DNA from: Bernardetiaceae bacterium
GTDB taxonomy: Bacteria > Bacteroidota > Bacteroidia > Cytophagales > Thermoflexibacteraceae
Direction of reading: 5' to 3'
Length of the DNA: 64,000 nt
Assembly (NCBI GenBank): GCA_025056255.1
Contig: JANWVT010000001.1
Coordinates: forward strand, 124,001-188,000
Of the stretch, positions 46,376 through 53,816 are shown piece by piece. Every line of letters begins with the position of its first letter. Position 1 is the first letter of the stretch. The position numbers and the translations under genes are program-made. The notes beneath the pieces are model-generated. The model did no database searches. It had not been told where the DNA came from and saw nothing but the letters and a program-made list of their open reading frames with translations.

Positions 46376-46530
46376 AAACCTTGTTCTATGCGCCTACAAA
46401 AAGCGCAAGAGCAAAGTTAGCTTTTTTCGCTTCAACTTGTATTCAATTGAACAGTTCCTAACATTTCGCCCACTTTGGCAGCACAACTAAATGGTTGTTT
46501 AGGTTTTTATCAGGGTATATGCTGCCAAAT

Positions 46531-46640
46531 GCACATTCATGAAGGCAAACTTGCTGTTGCTTGTGTCCTCATTGGCTACTCAATACTGAAATTCTGACCT
46601 GCGGTCTAAGTATTGCACCACTGAACGCCTGTTCTGCTTA
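46531..46640 (+). repeat. Diverged copy of the dispersed spacer repeat
   Basis: cacattcatgaaggcaaac matches the repeat start at 39547; a core gcttgtgtcctcattgg and tactgaaattctg follow, as in the copy at 34849. Confidence 0.55.
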
Positions 46641-46908
46641 TTTTACTACCCTTTTCAGGCATGTTTTGCGTTGACGACCCTTATCACCACGGCTTGATAC
46701 ACTCCTATTGGGAATTGGTGAAGAGATTGATGAGGTTGTTGCCAATCTGTTGCAATTAAGGTTAGCCGATTGCTAAACATGAAAAGTGGAAAACGAGATT
46801 GAATTAGGCAGTAAGTATAAAAGTGGCTGTTGCTGATTTTATTAATCCCAACCCAAATATTGCCCTTTATGTAAAAAATTTCAATTGCAGCGTTTTTTTA
46901 CTTATTGA

Positions 46909-46943
46909 AAAAGAGGCAGCTAGCCCATAGCTAACTGCCTCTT
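46909..46943 (-). terminator. Terminator of the protease gene
   Basis: 14-bp stem aagaggcagctagc/gctaactgcctctt with one mismatch, loop ccata; on the minus strand followed by T-run. Confidence 0.8.
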
Positions 46944-46968
46944 CATTTGCTACTTGTTTTAACTGTGT

Positions 46969-47646
46969 TTAGTCATCATTTCTGCCACCGAAGAGCATCA
47001 TCACATAGTAGAGTAGCGTAGCTATGGAACCAATTGCAGCAACTACGTAGGTCATGGCTGCCCACCAGAGCGCATCCTTAGCCATGCCATACTCTTCGCG
47101 GTTGACAACGCGGGCGCGTTCTAACCACTGTACAGCGCGCCGACTTGCATCAAACTCTACTGGCAACGTAATGAGGCTAAACAAGGTAATCATGGCAAAC
47201 AGTCCCACGCCAATTAAAAGCGGCAGAGGCGTTACTTCTAATAGGAACACACCCGCCAACAAAATCCACGTTACCCAGTTAGATGCAACGCTGACCACTG
47301 GCACTAACGCGGAGCGCATTTGCAAGAAGCTATAAGCAGTAGCATGCTGCACTGCGTGCCCTGTTTCATGAGCAGCTACGGCGGCAGCAGCAGCATTGCG
47401 TCCGTAGAATACTTCTTCACTCAGGTTGATGGTTTTATCGGCAGGGTTGTAATGGTCAGTCAATTGACCAGGCACACAAGTGATTTCAACGTCATAAATG
47501 CGGTTATCTCTAAGCATTTGTAGAGCAACTTCGGCACCTGTCATACCAGAGCTGAGCGGGGTCATGGAGTAAGTGCGGAAACGACTCCTCAGGGTTGCCT
47601 GCACTGCCCAACTAACCGCCATAATTATCAACGAAAGTATGAGCAT
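46969..47646 (-). CDS. Membrane zinc metallopeptidase, YugP family
   Basis: 225 residues. Zinc motif HETGHAVQH at about residue 95, with membrane helices before and after (MLILSLIIMAVSWAVQA, WILLAGVFLLEVTPLPLLIGVGLFAMITLFSLITLP, AMTYVVAAIGSIATLLYYVMMLF). The YugP-like proteins are membrane-embedded proteases of unknown substrate. Confidence 0.9.
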   Translation of the reverse strand: MLILSLIIMAVSWAVQATLRSRFRTYSMTPLSSGMTGAEVALQMLRDNRIYDVEITCVPGQLTDHYNPADKTINLSEEVFYGRNAAAAAVAAHETGHAVQHATAYSFLQMRSALVPVVSVASNWVTWILLAGVFLLEVTPLPLLIGVGLFAMITLFSLITLPVEFDASRRAVQWLERARVVNREEYGMAKDALWWAAMTYVVAAIGSIATLLYYVMMLFGGRNDD

Positions 47647-47704
47647 ACTATTTCAATTTTTTTGGTTTTCCGTAATAATACTATATGCAAACGAAATGCG
47701 CAAG

Positions 47705-48721
47705 TTAGGAATCTGCCACTTTGTCGCTGTAAGGCATTGGCTTAAACAATAGGCTTAGTCCCAATGCTAATACACCAAAAAACACATAAGAGAACAGTTG
47801 GGAACTATGTGCCATAAAGGCAAATTCCTGCGCTGCACTTTGCACAATACCATATGCTGACAAGGTGGCAGTAATAAACAAATGATACACGCCAATACCG
47901 CCTTGTACGGGCGCTACAATACTAATGCCACTCATCATCAGAATAGCAAGTGCACAATGCCAATCCAGATTTTCCGTAGCAGGCATAGCGAAAAACAACA
48001 CATAAGAAGTAAAATAGTAACACGTCCATATAAGCAAAGTATGTAGCAAAAAGTAAATGCGCTGAGCAACCGATAATTGTAGGATAGACAGTAGGCCGTC
48101 TTTCAATCCTTTAAGAAAGCCTATAACTTTTTGAGCCCAAAGCAGTTGCAGCCAATAGGAACGAGTAACGTACACAACCGCGATGCCACCAATAGCTACT
48201 AATGCAGTTGCGCCAAGCATCAAACTTTTATCGGTACTGCTTTGTGCTCTGCTGCCAAAAACTTGCGTAAGAAAATGGCTGAGGCGATCAAACTCAAGCC
48301 ACAATGCGCCCAGTGTAAACAAGGCAAGCATAAACAAGTCAAAAATGCGTTCGGCAATTACTGCCCCAAACGATACCTGAAAGGGAATACCTCTCATGCG
48401 TTGTAGCATAGCACTGCGGCTTACTTCGCCCATGCGCGGCACAATCAGATTAGCTAAATAGCCAACTAATACAGCAATAAAAGCAGGCATGGCACCCGCA
48501 TGGTAGCCCAACGTTCTAAGCATGATTGACCACCGAACGCCTCTGCTCCAATGTGCCACTAAGGAAAGCACCAAAGAAAACAATATCCACTCCCAACGTG
48601 CTTGCCTGAGGTTGTGCCAAAGTTCTTCAAAGTCTTGGTTGCGGTATAGCATCCAAAACAAACCTACTGCAACAACCAAAGTAAGAATATACTTCAATAC
48701 CGAAAGGGCTCTACGACGCAT
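47705..48721 (-). CDS. Flippase-like / lysylphosphatidylglycerol synthase transmembrane (UPF0104) family
   Basis: 338 residues, about eight membrane helices. The family is membrane glycosyltransferase/flippase-like; the pattern VGYLANLIVPRMGEVSRSAML is its signature. No C-terminal aminoacyl-transfer domain, so it is not a full MprF. Ligand unknown. Confidence 0.82.
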   Translation of the reverse strand: MRRRALSVLKYILTLVVAVGLFWMLYRNQDFEELWHNLRQARWEWILFSLVLSLVAHWSRGVRWSIMLRTLGYHAGAMPAFIAVLVGYLANLIVPRMGEVSRSAMLQRMRGIPFQVSFGAVIAERIFDLFMLALFTLGALWLEFDRLSHFLTQVFGSRAQSSTDKSLMLGATALVAIGGIAVVYVTRSYWLQLLWAQKVIGFLKGLKDGLLSILQLSVAQRIYFLLHTLLIWTCYYFTSYVLFFAMPATENLDWHCALAILMMSGISIVAPVQGGIGVYHLFITATLSAYGIVQSAAQEFAFMAHSSQLFSYVFFGVLALGLSLLFKPMPYSDKVADS

Positions 48722-48903
48722 GGATAAGTAAAGTTTTGCAACGCATCAAATTTGTGCAGATGTCTCATTAAAAAAACAAAGCCAAAGTTAGCTTTTTATT
48801 GTTTTTATTCGTAATTTATTAGCAAGAGAGTAGTTACCTAACTGCCCGTTGCAAGCCAATAATTTTACTCAATTTTTTATAACAGTTTCACTGAACATTT
48901 AGT

Positions 48904-49410
48904 ATGGACTCGTTTTACTTTTCCTTGTCTCCTTTATTGTGGATGGCACTCTCAGGACTGCTAGGTGCAGCGATTGTGTACTTTTTCATGCACAGGAAAA
49001 TTATAAAACTCAAAGCCAACTGTACACAGCTGCAAATGGAATTAAATGAAGTAGCAAGTAGTACTGAGCGAAAAATGCGAGATGCTACCCAACAAATATC
49101 TGTGTTAGGACGCAGGTTAGAAGAAAGCCAGCGAGATTTGCTAATGAACAACATCTCTTTCTCTCAGGAGAGAGAAAACTTGATAAATGAAATCAAGCAA
49201 CTCAACATGCAGATAGCTGCTGGGGAGAATGAATTAGAAGTATTGCGCCTGTACTGGGCTCGCAAAGAGCAAGAATGGCAGGCAGTTCATGAAGGTTTAG
49301 AAGCCCTACTGGCTGAAAAAGACCAAGCTATTGCTGAGTTACATACTGCCTTAGCTAAATTAGCTGCCGGAGAGACCCTCAGCAAAATTTATGCAAGAAC
49401 AAAGGAATAG
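48904..49410 (+). CDS. Membrane-anchored coiled-coil protein of unknown function
   Basis: 168 residues: N-terminal helix (LLWMALSGLLGAAIVYFFMH) followed by a charged coiled coil over residues 35-160 (KLKANCTQLQMELNEVASS, EIKQLNMQIAAGENELEVL). No family recognised. Stands alone, with a hairpin at 49455-49485 after it. Confidence 0.65.
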   Translation: MDSFYFSLSPLLWMALSGLLGAAIVYFFMHRKIIKLKANCTQLQMELNEVASSTERKMRDATQQISVLGRRLEESQRDLLMNNISFSQERENLINEIKQLNMQIAAGENELEVLRLYWARKEQEWQAVHEGLEALLAEKDQAIAELHTALAKLAAGETLSKIYARTKE

Positions 49411-49454
49411 TTGTAAGATTCCTGTATTCATAAAACCTACAACAGTTATGCAGC

Positions 49455-49485
49455 AACCCAACAGGTTTTGAAAATCTGTTGGGTT
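49455..49485 (+). terminator. Hairpin after the coiled-coil gene
   Basis: 10-bp stem aacccaacag/ctgttgggtt with 11-nt loop; only a weak T-rich tail. Confidence 0.6.
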
Positions 49486-49670
49486 ATGCTTTAATGCAAA
49501 TACCTGCACAGTACATAGATGATAATCACCCCAGCAGTAAATTGTTTGACAGCAAGCAGCCCTTGAAGATGTTCAGAACCTTCAAAGGCTGAGAGTGGCT
49601 GGACTGTTGCGTGGGGGCATACATGTGGCACCACCTAGAAGACACAAGTAGCCAAAAGTCGATTCGCACT

Positions 49671-49705
49671 AAAAACAAACAGCTACCCTCTAAATTAGGG
49701 TAGCT
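49671..49705 (-). terminator. Terminator of tRNA-Leu
   Basis: 9-bp stem agctaccct/agggtagct; on the minus strand followed by gtttgttttt. Confidence 0.75.
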
Positions 49706-49713
49706 GCTTTTTG

Positions 49714-49797
49714 TACCCGAGGCCGGAGTCGAACCGGCACGGCATTGCTGCCACTGGTTTTTGAGACCAGCGCGTCTACCGATTCCGCCACCCGGGC
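49714..49797 (-). tRNA. tRNA-Leu(CAA)
   Basis: Minus strand 84 nt. Acceptor GCCCGGG; D arm with GGCGGAATCGGTAGACGC; anticodon arm CTGGT-CTCAAAA-ACCAG with anticodon CAA, reading UUG; a class II variable arm; and T arm GCCGG-TTCGACT-CCGGC. CCA is not encoded. A U72 opposite G1 is noted. Confidence 0.95.
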
Positions 49798-49877
49798 AAA
49801 ATAGTGGCACAAATCAAAGCGTAAATTGTGTTTAATGCAAGTGCTGAATAAAATTTTTTTTTGCGGCTAATTGCTTT

Positions 49878-49885
49878 TAGATTTG
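49878..49885 (+). promoter_or_regulatory. Probable -7 element TAGATTTG of accC
   Basis: Matches TAnnTTTG and lies 17 bp before the accC start chosen at 49903, which argues against the longer TTG start at 49861. The nearest TTG lies 14 bp upstream, short of the usual spacing. Confidence 0.45.
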
Positions 49886-49902
49886 TCCGTGTTCATACTG
49901 AT

Positions 49903-51402
49903 ATGCGCAAAATTCGTAAAATTTTAGTTGCCAATCGCGGAGAAATAGCGCTGCGCGTAATGCGTACTGCTCGGGAAATGGGCATTCAAACCGTGGCAGT
50001 TTACAGCGAAGCCGACCGCTTTGCTCCTCACGTGCGTTTTGCCGATGAAGCAGTGTGCATTGGTCCGCCTCCTTCTGCTCAATCTTATTTGCAAATGGAT
50101 AAGCTCATTGAGGTCTGCTTGCAAAAAGGGGCGGATGCCATTCACCCGGGCTATGGCTTTCTTTCTGAGAACGCCATCTTTTCACGAAAAGTCAGCCAAG
50201 CAGGGCTTATTTTTATCGGTCCTTCACCCGAGTCTATTGAAATAATGGGCAGCAAACTGTCTGCTAAGTTGGCTGCTAAAAAATACAACATTCCACTGGT
50301 GCCCGGTACAGAAGAAGCTATTAGCGATGTAGCAGCAGCTAAAAAACGGGCGGCAGAAATTGGCTACCCCGTGCTCATTAAAGCCAGTGCAGGCGGTGGC
50401 GGCAAAGGTATGCGTTTAGTGCACACCGAAGAAGAGTTTGAAGAACAAATGAACCGCGCTATTAGCGAAGCACAAGCAGCTTTTGGCGACGGCTCGGTGT
50501 TTATAGAGAAGTTTGTAACCGCACCGCGACACATCGAAATTCAAATATTGGGCGATAAGCATGGCAATATCATTCATTTGTTCGAGCGCGAGTGCTCCAT
50601 TCAACGCCGCCATCAAAAAGTAATAGAAGAAGCGCCGTCTGCTATCCTTACGCCAGAAATCCGCCAAGCAATGGGTAAGTGCGCCATCGATGTAGCCCGC
50701 GCTTGTCATTACTATGGCGCCGGTACGGTTGAGTTTATTGTCAATGACAAACTAGAATTTTACTTCCTTGAAATGAACACGCGCTTGCAAGTAGAACATC
50801 CAGTAACAGAAATGATTACGGGTATCGACTTGGTGCGTCAACAGATTCTTATTGCCGAAGGACATCCGCTCGAAATTCGCCAAGAAGACTTGCAAATAAG
50901 AGGACATGCCATAGAGGTACGCATATGTGCTGAAGACCCTGCTAACAACTTCCTACCCGATATTGGAACGCTACAAACTTATGTGCGTCCTCAAGGACCG
51001 GGTGTACGCGTAGACGATGGCTTCGAACAAGGCATGGATATTCCTATCTACTACGACCCTATGATAGCCAAGCTCATCGTTCATGCAGAAGACCGCAACA
51101 AAGCCATTGCCAAAATGTTGCGTGCTATTGAGGAATATCAAATTACAGGCATCCAAACCACATTGGGGTTTTGCAGTTATGTTCTCCGACACGAAGCCTT
51201 TGTCAGTGGGCAGTTTGATACCAAATTTGTAGAAAAATATTTCAAGCCAGAGGTGCTACAAAGTAAACCACAGGCAGAAGAAGAACGTGTAGCTGCTGCT
51301 TTAACAGCTTTTTTGCTCGAGCAGCACGTCGACCAACCTATTACCCCTGCTACACAACCTGCCGCCCAATCTTCCGCATGGAAAAAGCGCGCAAAATGGT
51401 AA
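49903..51402 (+). CDS. accC: Acetyl/propionyl-CoA carboxylase biotin carboxylase subunit
   Basis: 499 residues from ATG 49903 (MRKIRKILVANRGEIALRV). ATP-grasp biotin carboxylase: KASAGGGGKGMRLV, HIEIQILGDKHGN, FLEMNTRLQVEHPVTE. A C-terminal tail of about 45 residues beyond the usual AccC end is rich in Gln/Ala/Pro. The tail is common in carboxylases that act with propionyl-type partners; the partner subunits are not here. Carboxylates biotin for fatty-acid or propionate metabolism. Confidence 0.92.
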   Translation: MRKIRKILVANRGEIALRVMRTAREMGIQTVAVYSEADRFAPHVRFADEAVCIGPPPSAQSYLQMDKLIEVCLQKGADAIHPGYGFLSENAIFSRKVSQAGLIFIGPSPESIEIMGSKLSAKLAAKKYNIPLVPGTEEAISDVAAAKKRAAEIGYPVLIKASAGGGGKGMRLVHTEEEFEEQMNRAISEAQAAFGDGSVFIEKFVTAPRHIEIQILGDKHGNIIHLFERECSIQRRHQKVIEEAPSAILTPEIRQAMGKCAIDVARACHYYGAGTVEFIVNDKLEFYFLEMNTRLQVEHPVTEMITGIDLVRQQILIAEGHPLEIRQEDLQIRGHAIEVRICAEDPANNFLPDIGTLQTYVRPQGPGVRVDDGFEQGMDIPIYYDPMIAKLIVHAEDRNKAIAKMLRAIEEYQITGIQTTLGFCSYVLRHEAFVSGQFDTKFVEKYFKPEVLQSKPQAEEERVAAALTAFLLEQHVDQPITPATQPAAQSSAWKKRAKW

Positions 51403-51826
51403 TACTGAAAAGTGCTTGATGTGCATTACATAATGCAATTGACCATTTGAAAAATGCCGTTGCACGCCGCCGTTGCACGCCGCCGTTGCACGCGCCGTTG
51501 CACGCGCCGTTATTCGCGTCTTACGAATAACCTTTTGGTGCAAAATTATGGATGTTTGGAGAGTGGATTGGCGGGGCAGAGTTTGAAATGTGGAGTTTGG
51601 AATTTGGATTGCGGAGGTTTGCCTCGGCAACCAGTACTGTGTAAAAGCCAATCAAGGCAAGTTTGGAGTTTACAATGCAGCATTTCGTTCCTTGTAGAGA
51701 CACCTCAACCGCACTGTATCATACTGTCAAACAGCAAGAGAAATCAATTTTTTTAACAAATGGCATAATTAGCGCAAAAAAGTAACGAGAGGCAATGTGT
51801 GCCTCCCGTTAGCAAGCTGTATATTT
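51403..51826. other. 424-bp convergent spacer
   Basis: Between accC and serS. Contains the GC-rich tandem repeat at 51456-51511 and a stretch of ggagtttggaatttggatt words like those at 37138-37350. No other feature seen. Confidence 0.5.
51456..51511. repeat. GC-rich tandem 12/13-mer repeat
   Basis: Two copies of gccgttgcacgcc (13 bp) followed by two of gccgttgcacgc (12 bp) and a partial gccgtt. No spacer between units, so not a CRISPR array. Confidence 0.85.
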
Positions 51827-53101
51827 TCAAATGGTTTCAAAACCTGTGTACGGTATCAATACTTTGGGGATGCGAATTTCTGCTCCTGCCTGCTGATTAT
51901 TTTCTAAAATAGCCGCTACGATGCGAGGAAAGGCAAGCGCACTACCATTCAAGGTATGAAGCAACTGTGTTTTGTTATTCTCGTCGCGATAGCGCAGTTT
52001 AAGGCGGTTTGCCTGAAAGGTTTCAAAATTGCTTACAGAGCTTACTTCTAACCAGCGTTGTTGTGCTGCAGCATATACCTCAAAGTCGTAGGTCAGGGCA
52101 GAGGTAAAGCCCATGTCGCCACCACACAGTTTGACTATTCGGAATGGCAGTTCCAAGGCAATGAGTAGGCTTTTTACATATTCGCACATTTCTTGCAGGG
52201 CTTCATAAGACTTGTCTGGTGTTTGAATCTGCACAATTTCTACTTTTTCAAATTGATGTAAGCGATTCAATCCCCTCACATGAGCTCCCCACGAACCAGC
52301 TTCCCTGCGAAAACAAGGCGTAAAACCTACGTTTTTGATAGGTAGGTCTTCCTTGCGCAAAATCATGTCCCGATACAGATTGGTAATAGGTACCTCAGCT
52401 GTTGGGATGAGATATAAGCCATCAGCAGCGACATAGTACATCTGTCCTTCTTTATCGGGTAGCTGTCCTGTACCATATCCAGAGGCTTCGTTGACTACTA
52501 CCGGCGGCTGAATTTCATGATAGCCAGCCTGAGTAGCACGGTCTAAAAAGAAGTTCATTAAGGCACGTTGCAGCTTTGCACCTTTGCCCTTGTAAACTGG
52601 AAAGCCCGCCCCACTGATTTTATTACCCAATTCGAAATCTATAATGTCAAATTTCTTAATCAAATCCCAATGAGGCAAAGCGGTGCTGTCTAATGTTGGT
52701 ATCTCGCCGTGTTGAAAAACAACGATGTTGTCTTCTGCCGAGCGTCCATGCGGAACACTTTCATGCGGAATATTGGGAATAGTATATAGCCGGCGGGTAA
52801 GTTCTTCTTCCAAAGCTGTCATTTTTTCGCTCAACTCCTTAGAACGTGTTTTGAGTCCTGCTGTTTCGGCTTTGGCAGCTTCTGCGGCTTGCTGGTCGCC
52901 TGCTTTCATCAGGGCGCCTATTTCTTTTGAGAGCGCATTGATGCGAGCATTCACTTTGTCCAGTTCAGCTTGAGTTTGTTTGCGCAGGTCATCGGTAGCA
53001 AGCACCTCGTCTATAAGTTGCTCTGCATTAGCTAGGTTGCGCTTGCTCAATCCTGCAAGTGCTTTTTGCTTATGTTCGCGCAAAAAAGTTACCTGTAACA
53101 T
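51827..53101 (-). CDS. serS: Seryl-tRNA synthetase
   Basis: 424 residues. N-terminal coiled-coil arm (residues 30-105) that reads the long variable arm of serine tRNAs. Class II catalytic core with TAEVPITNLYRD and FRREAGSWGAHVRGLNRLHQFEKVE, and ENNKTQLLHTLNGSALAFPRI near the end. Preceded by ytxJ with 12 bp between, so they form an operon. Confidence 0.97.
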   Translation of the reverse strand: MLQVTFLREHKQKALAGLSKRNLANAEQLIDEVLATDDLRKQTQAELDKVNARINALSKEIGALMKAGDQQAAEAAKAETAGLKTRSKELSEKMTALEEELTRRLYTIPNIPHESVPHGRSAEDNIVVFQHGEIPTLDSTALPHWDLIKKFDIIDFELGNKISGAGFPVYKGKGAKLQRALMNFFLDRATQAGYHEIQPPVVVNEASGYGTGQLPDKEGQMYYVAADGLYLIPTAEVPITNLYRDMILRKEDLPIKNVGFTPCFRREAGSWGAHVRGLNRLHQFEKVEIVQIQTPDKSYEALQEMCEYVKSLLIALELPFRIVKLCGGDMGFTSALTYDFEVYAAAQQRWLEVSSVSNFETFQANRLKLRYRDENNKTQLLHTLNGSALAFPRIVAAILENNQQAGAEIRIPKVLIPYTGFETI

Positions 53102-53113
53102 CAGTCAAAAACG

Positions 53114-53470
53114 TTATGCAATTTGTTGAGTGGAAGTATGCTTTATAATGTCGTCTAAAAAAATCGCCCAATGAGAAGCATGGTAAATGCACTTCCCTTG
53201 TTGAATCAGTAACACTTGTGGCGACTCATGTCGAACGCCAAACCTTTCTGCAATGTGGTTAGAAACCTCTCGGTATGCAATCAGGTCGAGCAAATAGGGC
53301 ACCATGTTATTATGGCTATTGGCTGCATCCCAATGCCGCTCTAAGCGGTGAAGCGCAGTTGCACTGATAGAACAACGCGTGCTATGTTTAAAAATAAGAA
53401 CAGGCTGTTGATAGGAAAGCTGTACGATATTATCTAATTCAGCAAGGGAGGAGAGACAGTTCCACTGCAT
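53114..53470 (-). CDS. ytxJ: Bacillithiol system redox-active protein YtxJ-like
   Basis: 118 residues from ATG 53468-53470 (MQWNCLSSLAELDN); an upstream TTG at 53494 is less likely because a -7 TAACTTTG element overlaps it at plus 53492-53499. The thioredoxin-like fold is indicated by VLIFKHSTRCSISATALHRL with a single conserved cysteine, typical of YtxJ/DUF2847. Family knowledge: linked to bacillithiol, the low-molecular-weight thiol of many Bacteroidetes. Operonic with serS. Confidence 0.85.
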   Translation of the reverse strand: MQWNCLSSLAELDNIVQLSYQQPVLIFKHSTRCSISATALHRLERHWDAANSHNNMVPYLLDLIAYREVSNHIAERFGVRHESPQVLLIQQGKCIYHASHWAIFLDDIIKHTSTQQIA

Positions 53471-53816
53471 AATAAACAACGGATAACAGGGCAAAGTTAG
53501 GTCGAATTATCGAGCGGAAAAACCGGTTGACGCATAAAGCGAAGGGATTTTTGCAAAAAAACAGCAGGTATACTTTGCCATCAGTGATTGCACAATACCA
53601 AACAGCACAACAGGAGTCTATCGCGAATTTGCTCAAAATGCAAATGGGTACGCAACTATATTGAAAATCAATTCTTTACAAGCAAAGAAGCCGCATACAT
53701 GCCAACAAGCAGCACCAAAGTTGTACTGTTGAGCCATCCGCCCAGCAAACCTTCTTGCACCCAATAGGATAAAAAACGATTTCCTTCGTAATTTCACCCG
53801 CAACAAACTTGATTTT
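53471..53816. other. 346-bp divergent spacer
   Basis: Between ytxJ and the GH31 gene. Apart from the ytxJ -7 element nothing was recognised; the minus-strand frame within has no recognisable features. Confidence 0.5.

Larger units (their letters stand above)
46376..46968. other. 593-bp spacer upstream of ileS
   Basis: Contains the ileS -7 element, a diverged copy of the spacer repeat near 46531-46640, and the terminator of the protease gene at 46909-46943. Nothing else recognised, including no T-box or tRNA. Confidence 0.5.
49411..49713. other. 303-bp spacer with two hairpins
   Basis: Contains the hairpin terminator of the coiled-coil gene at 49455-49485 and the tRNA-Leu terminator at 49671-49705. 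Nothing else seen. Confidence 0.55.

Noticed and set aside
51456-51511. Possible CRISPR array
   Set aside because: Units are contiguous without spacers and too short.
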